A DNA stretch of 64,000 bases from Miltoncostaea marina (lineage in GTDB: Bacteria; Actinomycetota; Thermoleophilia; Miltoncostaeales; Miltoncostaeaceae): assembly GCF_018141525.1 (NCBI RefSeq), contig NZ_CP064655.1, forward strand, positions 1,240,001-1,304,000, given 5' to 3'. This document shows, piece after piece, positions 50,457-58,846 of this stretch. The position numbers and the translations under genes were made by a program. The notes beneath the pieces are model-generated. The model saw only the letters and a program-made list of their open reading frames with translations. It ran no database searches and was not told the origin of the DNA. Positions within the stretch are counted from its first letter, which is position 1. Every line of letters begins with the position of its first letter.

Positions 50457-50477
50457 TTGCTTGCGCAATCAAGTATA
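50457..50477 (-). promoter_or_regulatory. Promoter and MarR-type operator of the LLM/FMN-reductase operon
   Basis: On the minus strand the -10 TATACT (50477-50472) shares its last T with TTGATTGCGCAAGCAA (50472-50457), 14 of 16 bases identical to the site at 28308-28323. Spacing relative to the -10 is the same. Confidence 0.65.
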
Positions 50478-50578
50478 GCGGGCCCCGTCCGCCGTGTGAC
50501 CGCCGCCGCCGCCCGTCGCAATTCGCCGGGTGGACGCTCCCGCGCCGGATCCTGGACCCCGGGTCCTCCGGCCCGACG

Positions 50579-51127
50579 ATGCGCGGTCGCGCCGTGGGGG
50601 GTGCGGCCGCCGCGATCGCGCTGGCCCTCGTGATGCTCGCGGCCGCCTGGCTCGGCGCCACCGCGGAAGGGGGGGCGCAGGCGGCGGTCGCATCCGGCCC
50701 CGTGACCGCGCGCCCGGTCCACGAGCCGGCCGTCGCCGGGCCGCCCGTGGTGCTCGAGATCACCCGCGCGAAGGTGATCTCCCGCGTCGACGCCCTCGCG
50801 TCGCCGTCCGGCGATCCGGGCCCGGGCGCGGGCGCGTTCGCCGCCCGACCGCAACTCGTCCGGGACCTCGACTGCGACAACGTGTCCGCGCGGGGACGCT
50901 CGGTGGCTCGGAGCCGCACCGCTTCCACGGCCACGGCGACGGGATCGCCCGCGAGCCCTGACGGGGCGCTCGCGACGCACGCGTCATCCGCGTGCGCGGG
51001 CGGGGGGCGCTGCCGCCGCGGATCGAGCCCGGTCGCGCGCGAGCCGACGGGCGGCGCCGGCGCCCCCCGCGGGCGCCGGCGCCCTACCCCCACCAGACGA
51101 CGGTGCCGACCTCGGCCACGTCGCTGA
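50579..51127 (+). CDS. Possible secreted protein (weak support)
   Basis: An open frame of 182 codons that begins with a credible signal sequence or anchor (GGAAAAIALALVMLAAAWLG), then a Pro/Val-rich segment (SGPVTARPVHEPAVAGPPVV, EITRAKVISRVDALA). Further on it becomes Ser/Thr/Arg-rich and overlaps the convergent small gene at 51084. The 3' half does not look protein-like, so a frameshift or an earlier stop is possible. No ribosome site of quality. I keep it because the N-terminus is plausible; the rest is doubtful. Confidence 0.3.
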   Translation: MRGRAVGGAAAAIALALVMLAAAWLGATAEGGAQAAVASGPVTARPVHEPAVAGPPVVLEITRAKVISRVDALASPSGDPGPGAGAFAARPQLVRDLDCDNVSARGRSVARSRTASTATATGSPASPDGALATHASSACAGGGRCRRGSSPVAREPTGGAGAPRGRRRPTPTRRRCRPRPRR

Positions 51128-51287
51128 GGGGAACGACCGCCACGAGGCCGCCGAAGTCGACGACGCAGCTGGTGAGGCCGACCCGCATCACGGTCCCCGT
51201 GTCGCCCTCCTGCAGCGAGAGGATGCTGTCGGGCGCCATGCGCCGTCGGCGCAGCAACTCGACGAGATCTCCGGGCTCGAGCGACAT
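51084..51287 (-). CDS. Small beta-barrel-like protein of unknown function
   Basis: A 67-residue protein with SLEPGDLVELLRRRRMAPDS, ILSLQEGDTGTVMRVGLTSC and VVDFGGLVAVVPLSDVAEVG: repeated strands of SH3/KOW type. ATG start with AAAGGAAG upstream. Stands alone between the doubtful secreted protein and the reductase-like gene. No family name. Confidence 0.55.
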   Translation of the reverse strand: MSLEPGDLVELLRRRRMAPDSILSLQEGDTGTVMRVGLTSCVVDFGGLVAVVPLSDVAEVGTVVWWG

Positions 51288-51427
51288 GGGGCTTCCTTTC
51301 CGGGACGTGCTCTCATGTTTCCCACCCGCCGGCGTCTCAGTCCATGCGATTCCGCCGGAAGCTGCACCCGGACGCGCCGCGGGGGCGCTACGGTTGGCCG
51401 CGTGGGCGACCTCGACACGGTGAGCCG

Positions 51428-52579
51428 GTGAGCGGGCGCGTCGACGTCGTGGTCGTGGGGGCCGGGCCGGCCGGGTCGTCGGCGGCGCTGCGCCTGGCGC
51501 GCGCCGGCGCGCGCGTGGTGGTGCTGGACCGCCAGCGCTTCCCCCGCGACAAGCCCTGCGGCGGCGGGCTGACCATCCGCGCCACCCGGGTGCTGCCGGT
51601 CGACGTCTCGCCGGTGGTGGAGGACGCGATCGACCGGCTCGACCTGCGGCTGCGCTTCGACCGGGTCACGCGCCACGCCTTCGAGCGGCCGATCGCGCTC
51701 ATGACCCAGCGCAGGCGGCTCGACGCCTACCTCCTCGAGCGCGCGGGGGGCGCGGGGGCCGACGTGCGCGACGGCGTGCGGGTGCGCGACGTGGAGCTGG
51801 GGCCCGCCGGGGCGGTGGTGGCGCTCGACGGCGGCGAGCGGCTGACCGCGTCGGTCGTGCTCGGGGCCGACGGCGCCAACGGGATCAGCGCGCGCGCCCT
51901 CGGGCTCGGCGCCGACCGCCTGCACGGGGTGGCGCTGGAGGGCAACGCGCCGATGACGCCCGAGCGGGAGGCGCTGCACCGCTCGCGCGTCACGCTCGAG
52001 ATGGCGACCGTGCCCGGCGGGTACGGCTGGGTCTTCCCGAAGGCGGACCACGTCAACGTGGGCGTCGGCGGCTGGGCGTCGGAGGGGCCGCGGCTGCGCG
52101 AGCACCTGGCGCGGCTCTGCGCCGCGCACGGCGTCGACCCGTCGGAGCTCACCGCCGTGCGGGGGCACCGGCTGCCGCTGCGCCGGCGCTGGGGCGGCAT
52201 CGCCCGCGGGCGGGCCGCGGTGGTGGGCGACGCGGCCGGGCTCATCGACCCGCTGTCGGGCGACGGGATGTTCGAGGCCTTCATCTCGTCGGAGATCGCC
52301 GCCGCCTGCGCGCTCGACGTGCTCGCCGGGCGGGCGGCCGACATGGCGCCCTACGCCGGCCGCCTGCGCCGCACCATGGCCGGCCACGCGGCGACCGCCT
52401 GGGCGGCGCGCGCGGCGCTCGAGCGGGCGCCCGGGATCACGTGGCGCGTGATGCGCGCCGACGTTTCGCGCCGCTTCCTCGCCGGCCGGCTGTCGAGCCG
52501 CCCGCACGAGCACGGGCTGCTCCTGGCGGGGGGGCTCGAGCGGGCCGCCCGCCGCGTGCTGGGGGCCGGCGCGACCTGA
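51428..52579 (+). CDS. Geranylgeranyl-reductase family FAD-dependent oxidoreductase
   Basis: A 383-residue flavoprotein: VDVVVVGAGPAGSSAALRLA is the FAD loop (GxGxxG), then FPRDKPCGGGLTIRA, the family's PCGG motif, VVLGADGANG, and the second FAD region VGDAAGLIDPLSGDGMFEAF. It reduces double bonds in isoprenoid chains of lipids, quinones or carotenoid precursors. GTG at 51428 was chosen because the conserved core starts right after it. It stands alone, 64 bp before the response-regulator-like gene. Substrate unknown. Confidence 0.92.
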   Translation: MSGRVDVVVVGAGPAGSSAALRLARAGARVVVLDRQRFPRDKPCGGGLTIRATRVLPVDVSPVVEDAIDRLDLRLRFDRVTRHAFERPIALMTQRRRLDAYLLERAGGAGADVRDGVRVRDVELGPAGAVVALDGGERLTASVVLGADGANGISARALGLGADRLHGVALEGNAPMTPEREALHRSRVTLEMATVPGGYGWVFPKADHVNVGVGGWASEGPRLREHLARLCAAHGVDPSELTAVRGHRLPLRRRWGGIARGRAAVVGDAAGLIDPLSGDGMFEAFISSEIAAACALDVLAGRAADMAPYAGRLRRTMAGHAATAWAARAALERAPGITWRVMRADVSRRFLAGRLSSRPHEHGLLLAGGLERAARRVLGAGAT

Positions 52580-52643
52580 CGGTCGTCCCCCGCGCCGTCA
52601 CGGCGCGGTTGGCCGCCCGGCCGGCGGGTACCTCTGCCCGGCG

Positions 52644-53333
52644 ATGGCGAGGCGCGTGATGGTGGTGGACGATCGGGCGGGAGCGCGGCGGTCGCTGCGC
52701 CGCCTGCTGCAGCGGTCGGGGTTCCGCGTCGACGAGGCGTGCGGTCCCCGCGCCGTGGCGCTGGGCCTGGCGGTCGCGCCCCCGGACGCGGTGGTGCTCG
52801 ACGCCGGCACGCGGGGCGCCGGCGGCCGCTCGGCGCTCGAGCGCATCCGCGAGCTGGGGGACGTGCCCGTGCTGGTGGTGGCCTCGCGGCCCGAGCTGCT
52901 CGGCCGCGTGGCCGGCCCCGGCGACGCCGACGACCACCTCGCGCGCCCGTTCCGCCCGGCGGAGCTGCTGGACCGGCTCGAGGCGATCATCCAGCGGCCG
53001 TCGGAGGGGCTGCTGCCGGGCGGCCGCTACGCCGACGGCTGGCTGGAGCTCGACCTGCGCGCCGGCCGGGCGCTCGCCGGCGGGCGACCCGCGCCGGTCG
53101 GCCGGGCCGGCCTGCGGCTGCTGGCCGCGCTGGCCGCGCGCGCGGGCGACCCCGTCCCGGCCGGCCTGCTGGCCGCCGCGGCCTGGCCGTGGGCGCCCCG
53201 CGGCCCCGCGGCGCGCCTGCGCATCCAGCTCGCCTGCCTGCGGGCCGCGCTCGGGCCGGGGCCGGGGGGCGGGTCGCCGATCGCCACGCTCGCCGGCGAC
53301 CGCTACCGGTACACGCCGCCCAACGCCACCTGA
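52644..53333 (+). CDS. OmpR-like response regulator with an atypical receiver domain
   Basis: A 229-residue protein. Residues 1-115 form a receiver: RVMVVDDRAGARRSLRRLLQ with the acidic pair (Asp9/10), DAVVLDAGTRG with the phospho-Asp (Asp53), and VPVLVVASRPE. The usual switch Lys is Arg (LARPFRPAELL). Residues 135-225 look like a winged helix (GRPAPVGRAGLRLLAALAAR, AAAWPWAPRGPAARLRIQLA, RYRYTPP). No histidine kinase is nearby, and the missing Lys suggests altered or no phosphorylation. ATG start. Confidence 0.75.
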   Translation: MARRVMVVDDRAGARRSLRRLLQRSGFRVDEACGPRAVALGLAVAPPDAVVLDAGTRGAGGRSALERIRELGDVPVLVVASRPELLGRVAGPGDADDHLARPFRPAELLDRLEAIIQRPSEGLLPGGRYADGWLELDLRAGRALAGGRPAPVGRAGLRLLAALAARAGDPVPAGLLAAAAWPWAPRGPAARLRIQLACLRAALGPGPGGGSPIATLAGDRYRYTPPNAT

Positions 53334-53395
53334 ACGCCGCCCGGCGGGGCGCCGCCCGCTGGTCCGCGGGGCCCGTGCGGCCCTAGAGTTGCGCG

Positions 53396-55294
53396 GTGCC
53401 GCGGCGCCGCCGTCAGGAGCAGGGGCTGGAGCGCGTGCTCGGGGCGCCGGCGCTGTTCGCGACGGCCTACGGCAACGTGGGCTCGTCGATCTACTACGCG
53501 CTCGGCGTCACCGCCGCCTTCGCGCTGGGCCTCACGCCGCTCGTCTTCGTGCTGGCCGGCCTCATCTTCGCCGCCACGGCCGCCACCTACGCCGAGGGCA
53601 CCGTCCGCTTCCCCGAGGCCGGCGGATCGGCCAGCTTCGCCCGCCACGCCTTCGACGAGGTCGTCTCGTTCGGGGCGGGCTGGGCGCAGATGCTCAACTA
53701 CGTCATCACGGTCGCCATCTCGGCGTTCTTCGTGCCCCACTACCTGTCGATCTTCTGGGAGCCCCTCAGGGAGAACCCGTGGGACGTGGCGGTGGGCGCG
53801 GTCGTGGTGGCCGTGCTCGTCGCGGTCAACATCGTGGGCGTCAAGGAGGCCGCGAAGCTCAACGTGCTGCTCGCGGTGGTCGACTTCGCCACCCAGGCGC
53901 TGCTCGTGCTGCTGGGCTTCGTGCTGATCTTCTCGCCGGGGATCCTGCTGGACAACGTCACGTGGGGGGTGGCCCCCACCTGGCAGAGCTTCCTGCTCGC
54001 GATCCCCGTGGCGATGATCGCCTACACGGGCATCGAGACGATCTCGAACCTCTCCGAGGAGGCCCGCGACCCGGCCCGCGACATCCCCCAGGCGATCCGC
54101 CTGGTGGCGGTGGCGGTCTACGCGATCTACTTCACCCTGCCGGCGATCGCCCTCTCGGCGATGCCGGTCAGCCTCGGCCCCGAGGGCCACACCACCGCCC
54201 TCGGCCTGCCGCCGGAGGAAGGCGGCTACGCGAACGACCCCGTGCTCGGGCTGGTGGACAACCTCGGCGTCGAGGGCGGCCTGCTGCGGGCCCTCGAGCT
54301 CTACGTGGGCCTGCTGGCGGCGACGATCCTGCTCATCGCCGCCAACGCGGGGGTGATCGGCGCCTCGCGCATCACGTACTCGATGGCCGGCTACCGGCAG
54401 CTCCCCGGGCCGTTCCGGCGCCTGCACCGGCGCTTCACCACGCCGTGGCTCGCCCTCGTCCTGTTCGCGGGCGTGGCACCCGTCCTCGCGCTGCTGCCGG
54501 GCCAGACGGACTTCCTCGGGACGATGTACTCGTTCGGCGCGATGCTCTCGTTCACGATCGCGCACGCCTCGATCGTGGCCCTGCGCGTGCGCCGGCGCGG
54601 CGAGGAGCTGGTCTACCGGTCGCGCCCCAACCTGCGCGTCGGCGGCGTCGACCTGCCGCTCTTCGCCGTGCTGGGCGGCCTGGCGACCGGCGCCGCCTGG
54701 CTCGTGGTCGTCGTGCAGGAGCCGCTCACCCGCTGGGCCGGGCTGCTCTGGCTCGCCGCAGGGTTCGCGCTCTACGCCGTCTACCGCCTGCGCGTCGCGC
54801 GCCTGCCGCTGCGCGAGACCCACCGCGCCCCGGCGCTCGTGCTCGGCGAGGCGCTCGAGGTGCAGTACCGCTCCATCGTGGTGCCGGTCGTGCGGTCGGC
54901 GGCGTCCGAGGAGGCGCTCGTGACCGCGGCCCGCCTGGCCGCCGAGCGGCGCTCGCGGGTGGCCGTGCTGCACGTGATCGAGGTGCCGATGGAGCTGCCG
55001 CTCGCGGCGCGCATGCCCGAGCGCGAGCGCGAGGCCAACGAGCTGCTCGACGACGCGCGGGCCCTCGTCGAGAGCCACGGCGTGCGCGCGGTCACGCGTC
55101 TCGAGCGCGCCCGCAGCGCCGGCGAGGCGATCGTGGCCGACGCGGCGGCCCGCGAGGCGCAGCTCGTGGTGATGGGCACCTCGCGCCGGCCGGCGGGGCG
55201 CCGGGCCCCGGCCTTCGGCCGCACCGTGCGCCACGTCGTGCGCCATGCCCCGTGCCGGGTGATCGTCGCGAGTCGCGCGGCGGTGGCCGCGTGA
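53396..55294 (+). CDS. APC-family permease with C-terminal universal stress domain (1)
   Basis: A 632-residue permease. Twelve helices in residues 15-470 follow the APC pattern: ALFATAYGNVGSSIYYALGV (conserved first helix with G-S-S), EGTVRFPEAGGSASFARHAF, VAMIAYTGIETISNLSEEAR (helix 6 with GIETI), and later ANAGVIGASRITYSMAG. A cytoplasmic USP domain follows (IVVPVVRSAASEEALVTAAR ... VMGTSRRPAG ... RTVRHVVRHAPC). GTG at 53396. Pairing with RCK proteins (57394, 57807) suggests regulated transport; APC-USP permeases include K+ importers of the KimA type, so potassium is possible but amino acids are the usual substrate. Confidence 0.92.
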   Translation: MPRRRRQEQGLERVLGAPALFATAYGNVGSSIYYALGVTAAFALGLTPLVFVLAGLIFAATAATYAEGTVRFPEAGGSASFARHAFDEVVSFGAGWAQMLNYVITVAISAFFVPHYLSIFWEPLRENPWDVAVGAVVVAVLVAVNIVGVKEAAKLNVLLAVVDFATQALLVLLGFVLIFSPGILLDNVTWGVAPTWQSFLLAIPVAMIAYTGIETISNLSEEARDPARDIPQAIRLVAVAVYAIYFTLPAIALSAMPVSLGPEGHTTALGLPPEEGGYANDPVLGLVDNLGVEGGLLRALELYVGLLAATILLIAANAGVIGASRITYSMAGYRQLPGPFRRLHRRFTTPWLALVLFAGVAPVLALLPGQTDFLGTMYSFGAMLSFTIAHASIVALRVRRRGEELVYRSRPNLRVGGVDLPLFAVLGGLATGAAWLVVVVQEPLTRWAGLLWLAAGFALYAVYRLRVARLPLRETHRAPALVLGEALEVQYRSIVVPVVRSAASEEALVTAARLAAERRSRVAVLHVIEVPMELPLAARMPEREREANELLDDARALVESHGVRAVTRLERARSAGEAIVADAAAREAQLVVMGTSRRPAGRRAPAFGRTVRHVVRHAPCRVIVASRAAVAA

Positions 55295-55476
55295 CCGGGG
55301 CGCCGGGCCGGCTGGCGGCGGTCCTGGCCGTCGCCCTCGTCGTGCTCGGCGCGGTGGTGGTCGCGCGCACCGTCGCCCTCGGCGTGGGCGGCGGGCTGGG
55401 CCTGCTGCTCGGCGGGCTGATGGTCGCCGCGGGCGCCATGCGGCTCTGGATGCTGCGGTCGTGGCGCCGCGGCTGA
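55291..55476 (+). CDS. Small two-helix membrane protein
   Basis: A 61-residue protein with helices LAAVLAVALVVLGAVVVA and LGVGGGLGLLLGGLMVAAGA, ending MLRSWRRG. The GTG overlaps the upstream TGA; its 3' end overlaps the next permease by 16 bp, so it sits between two related permeases and is probably translated with them. Possible small subunit. Confidence 0.7.
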   Translation: MTGAPGRLAAVLAVALVVLGAVVVARTVALGVGGGLGLLLGGLMVAAGAMRLWMLRSWRRG

Positions 55477-57386
55477 CCGCGCCCGAGCGCCGCCTGCGGG
55501 CGCGCTCGCTGGCGCTCGTGGCCTACGGCGAGATCGGCTCCTCGCTGATCTTCGCGCTCGGCATCGTGGCCATCTACGCCGTGGGCGCCACGCCCTGGGT
55601 GCTGCTCGCCGTGGGCGCGCTGGTGCTCGTCGTGACGCTCTCGTACGCCGAGGGCTCCACCGCCATGCCGGAGCCGGGCGGCGCGGCGACCTTCGTGCGA
55701 CGGGCGTTCAGCGACCCCGCCGGGTTCGTGACCGGCTGGATGCTCTTCCTCGACTACCTGGTGGTGATCGCGCTCACCGCCCTGTTCGTGCCGGGCTACC
55801 TGGGCACCGCGCTCGGCTGGGACGCGATCGTGGGCGGCCCCTGGGACGCGGTCGTGGGGATCGGGGTGATCGCGGCCCTCGCGGTGGCCCGCGTCTCGCG
55901 CCGGGTGCGGCTCTACGCGATCGCCGTCGTGGTGTCCGGCGTCGCCATCGTGGTGCAGGTGGTCATCGCCGTGCTCGGGTTCGCGGTGCTGTTCACCCCC
56001 GACGCGCTCGGCCAGGGCATGGATCTCGGCGGCAGCCCTTCCTGGCGGTCGATCGCCCTCGCCACGACGCTGGCGACGCTGGCCTACACGGGCCTCGAGA
56101 CGATCGTGAACTTCGCGGCGGAGGTGCGCGAGCCCGGCCGCACGATGCCCCGCAGCCTGTTCGTCGGCATCGGCGCGGTGGTGGTGCTGAACGTGGCCGT
56201 GGCCGTCGTCGGGGTCGTCGCGTACCCCACCCGGCCCGACGCCGACGCCCCCGACGGCGTCGCCACCGACCTCGGCGGCGCCTGGCTCGAGGCGCCGCTC
56301 GTCGGGGTGGCGCGCGCGATCGGCGACGAGCTGGCCGTCGGGGGCGACGCGCTGGTGTGGGTCGTCGGCGTCGCGAACGCGCTGATCCTCGTCACGGTGA
56401 TGGCCACGGCGATGGCGGGCGGCGAGCGCCTCGCCTACTCGATGGCGCGCTACGGGATGCTGCCGCACGCCTTCGCCCGGCCCGAGCGCGGCGCCTCGCC
56501 CCGGCCCGCGGCGACGCTGGCCGCGGCCGTCATCGCGCCGGCGCTCATCGTGCTCGCCGACGCCTCGGGCGACGGGGCGCGGTTCCTGGCCGGCGTCTAC
56601 AGCTTCGGCGTGCTCATCGCGATGACGGCGGCGCAGGCCGCCGTGGTGCGGCTGCGCGTGACCGAGCCGGGCCTGGAGCGGCCGTTCCGGGTGCCGGGCG
56701 GGGTGCGGGTGGGCGGGGCGGCGATCCCGGTGCCGGCCGTCGCGGGCGCCGTCCTCACCTTCGCCCTGTGGATCGGCTCGCTGTTCACCCACGGCGGCGC
56801 GGCCGTCGCCGGGCCGCTGTGGTTGGTCGCCGGTGCGGCGCTCTACGCGGCGTCCCGGCGCCGCGCCGGGCGGGCGCTGCTCGGCCGCGCGACCCCGGCG
56901 GTGCCCGACCTGGTGCCGGAGGAGCCGCGCGCCGGCGGCGTGCGCACCGTGCTGGTGCCGCTGAAGCTCGACGGCGTGGGGGAGGAGGTGCTCGCCACGG
57001 CCATCCGCCTGGCGGAGGAGGCCGGCGCGCGTGTGCGGGTGCTCCACGTGCTGCAGGTGCCGCTGGCCCGGCCGCTCGACGCGCCGCTGGAGCCCGGCGA
57101 GGAGGAGCGCGCCCGCGTCGAGGTGGCGGACGCGCGCGAGATCGCCGCCGAGCACGGCATCGAGGTGGACGCCCGCGTCGTGCGCGCGCGGTCGCTGTCG
57201 GCGGCCATCCTCGAGGAGGCCGCGGCGACCGGGGCGGACCTCGTGGTGCTGGGCTCCTCGGGCCGGTGGCGCCGCCAGTCGCGCCTGGTGAGCCCGACCG
57301 TCGAGGAGGTGCTGCGCCGCGCGCCGTGCGAGGTGATGGTCGTCACCCATCCCGGGGACGTCACGGGCGGCGGCGACGCGCAATGA
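55461..57386 (+). CDS. APC-family permease with C-terminal universal stress domain (2)
   Basis: A 641-residue relative of the first permease: ALVAYGEIGSSLIFALGIVA, EGSTAMPEPGGAATFVRRAF, ATLAYTGLETIVNFAAEVRE, then NALILVTVMATAMAGGERLA. A USP domain (VRTVLVPLKLDGVGEEVLAT ... VVLGSSGRWRRQSRLVSPTV) completes the C-terminus. GTG at 55461 overlaps the small membrane protein. The trkA-like gene follows by 7 bp. Both permeases probably respond to the same signal through the RCK proteins. Confidence 0.92.
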   Translation: MAPRLTAPERRLRARSLALVAYGEIGSSLIFALGIVAIYAVGATPWVLLAVGALVLVVTLSYAEGSTAMPEPGGAATFVRRAFSDPAGFVTGWMLFLDYLVVIALTALFVPGYLGTALGWDAIVGGPWDAVVGIGVIAALAVARVSRRVRLYAIAVVVSGVAIVVQVVIAVLGFAVLFTPDALGQGMDLGGSPSWRSIALATTLATLAYTGLETIVNFAAEVREPGRTMPRSLFVGIGAVVVLNVAVAVVGVVAYPTRPDADAPDGVATDLGGAWLEAPLVGVARAIGDELAVGGDALVWVVGVANALILVTVMATAMAGGERLAYSMARYGMLPHAFARPERGASPRPAATLAAAVIAPALIVLADASGDGARFLAGVYSFGVLIAMTAAQAAVVRLRVTEPGLERPFRVPGGVRVGGAAIPVPAVAGAVLTFALWIGSLFTHGGAAVAGPLWLVAGAALYAASRRRAGRALLGRATPAVPDLVPEEPRAGGVRTVLVPLKLDGVGEEVLATAIRLAEEAGARVRVLHVLQVPLARPLDAPLEPGEEERARVEVADAREIAAEHGIEVDARVVRARSLSAAILEEAAATGADLVVLGSSGRWRRQSRLVSPTVEEVLRRAPCEVMVVTHPGDVTGGGDAQ

Positions 57387-57393
57387 TGCGCTC

Positions 57394-57807
57394 ATGAGGG
57401 CCATCGTCATCGGGTGCGGCCGGGTCGGATCGGCGCTCGCGCGCACGCTGGCCGGCGAGGGCTGGCAGGTCACGGTGGTCGAGCAGGACGAGGACGCGCT
57501 GTCGCGCCTCGGCGAGGACTGGCGCGCGCCGGTGGTCATCGGCCACGGGATGGACGCGGAGCTGCTCGAGGAGGCCGGCGTCGGCGACGCGCAGGTGCTG
57601 ATCGCGGCCACCGACGGCGACAACACCAACCTGGTGATCGCGCAGGTGGCGGTGCGCCGCTTCGGCGTCCGGCACGTGGCGGCGCGCATCCAGGACCCCG
57701 CCCGAGCCGAGGCCTTCGCCGGGCGGGGGTTCGAGATCATCTCGCCGGTCAGGATGGCCGTCGACGGGCTCGCGCGCTGGGCCCTCGCGGCGAAGGAGGC
57801 GGCCTGA
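57394..57807 (+). CDS. TrkA-N/RCK domain protein (CeoB-like)
   Basis: A 137-residue TrkA-N domain: RAIVIGCGRVGSALARTLAG with GxGxxG, VTVVEQDEDALSRL (Glu binds the ribose), VIGHGMDAELLEEAGVGDAQ and AATDGDNTNLVIAQVAVRRF. RCK domains bind NAD(H) or nucleotides and gate cation transport. Overlaps the next RCK gene by 1 bp (TGATG), as in the mycobacterial ceoB-ceoC pair that adjoins an APC-type gene. Confidence 0.92.
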   Translation: MRAIVIGCGRVGSALARTLAGEGWQVTVVEQDEDALSRLGEDWRAPVVIGHGMDAELLEEAGVGDAQVLIAATDGDNTNLVIAQVAVRRFGVRHVAARIQDPARAEAFAGRGFEIISPVRMAVDGLARWALAAKEAA

Positions 57808-58469
57808 TGTTCGCGATCGTGGTGGGCGGCGGGAAGATCGGCGCCAACGTGACCCGCTCCCTGGCGGACCAGGGCCGCGAGGTGGTGGTGGTCGAGCAGC
57901 GGCCCGAGCGGGCCGCCGCGCTCGCGGAGGAGTTCGGCCACCGGGTCATCCAGGGCGACGGCACCGAGCTCTACGTGCTGGAGCGGGCCGGGATCACCCG
58001 CCCGCCCGAGATCGTGGCCGCCGTCACCGGCGACGACGAGGACAACATCGTCATCGCCCAGCTGGCGCGGGAGCGCTACGGCGTGCAGAAGGTGATCGGC
58101 CGGGTCAACGACCCGCGCAACCAGGAGCACTTCGACCTGCTGGGGGTGTCGCCGACGGTGTGCTCGACGGCGCGCATCCTCGCCCTGGTCGAGCACGAGG
58201 TGCCGCAGCACGACCTCGTGCACCTGCTCGAGCTGCGCAACGAGAACCTCGCGATCGTGGAGGTGGAGGTGGGGCCGTCGTGCCCCTGCGTCGGCGCGGC
58301 GATCGACCGGCTGGGGCTGCCGGACGGCAGCCGCCTGATCTCCGTGGTGCGCGACGGCACCGCCCAGATCGCCACCGACGGCACGGTGCTCCAGGCGGGC
58401 GACCAGGTGCTCGCGATCCTCGAGCCGGCGCGGGAGGGCGAGGTGCGGCGCATCCTCCTCGGCAGATGA
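57807..58469 (+). CDS. trkA: TrkA protein with RCK-N and RCK-C domains (CeoC-like)
   Basis: A 220-residue protein: MFAIVVGGGKIGANVTRSLA (nucleotide loop), VVVVEQRPERAAALAEEFGH, AAVTGDDEDNIVIAQLARER in RCK-N, then RCK-C (LVHLLELRNENLAIVEVEVG, VVRDGTAQIATDGTVLQAGD, VLAILEPAREGEVRRIL). Its ATG overlaps the previous stop. Together with the partner this forms a heteromeric gating ring for a cation transporter; here the partners are most likely the two APC permeases. Confidence 0.93.
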   Translation: MFAIVVGGGKIGANVTRSLADQGREVVVVEQRPERAAALAEEFGHRVIQGDGTELYVLERAGITRPPEIVAAVTGDDEDNIVIAQLARERYGVQKVIGRVNDPRNQEHFDLLGVSPTVCSTARILALVEHEVPQHDLVHLLELRNENLAIVEVEVGPSCPCVGAAIDRLGLPDGSRLISVVRDGTAQIATDGTVLQAGDQVLAILEPAREGEVRRILLGR

Positions 58470-58513
58470 GCGGCGGCGGATTGGCGCCGGGCCCGGGCGG
58501 GTATCGGCGCGGC

Positions 58514-58786
58514 ATGACGCCGCCGCCGCCGCCGGCCGACCGCGTGCTCCTGGTGCTGTCGCACTCGCCGGTGCGGCGCCTGCTACGCGACTGGCTCGGC
58601 GACGCCGGCGTGGACGTGCGCGAGGCGCCCGCCTGGGAGGTCGAGCGCGTCGTGTCCGCCGGCGAGGCCGACCTGCTCGTCACGAGCGCCGAGCTCGAGG
58701 GGGAGTGGGGCTGGTCGGAGGACCCCCGCATCGAGGTGCTGGTGCTGGCGGTCGACGCGGGCGACCGGGCGGCGGGCCGCCAGTAG
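58514..58786 (+). CDS. Small receiver-like protein
   Basis: A 90-residue protein: RVLLVLSHSPVRRLLRDWLG, VDVREAPAWEVERVVSAGEA, DLLVTSAELEGEWG and IEVLVLAVDAGDRAAG. The alternating pattern looks like half of a receiver, but there is no acidic pair at the N-terminal strand and no clear phospho-Asp. ATG 58514 was chosen; ATG 58466 overlaps the trkA stop (ATGA) and would add 16 residues. Function unknown. Confidence 0.55.
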   Translation: MTPPPPPADRVLLVLSHSPVRRLLRDWLGDAGVDVREAPAWEVERVVSAGEADLLVTSAELEGEWGWSEDPRIEVLVLAVDAGDRAAGRQ

Positions 58787-58846
58787 GGCGGCGCGGCCCC
58801 TGTAGGGTCGCGTGGTGATCGCGGCGGGGTCCACCGGGGCGGCGCG

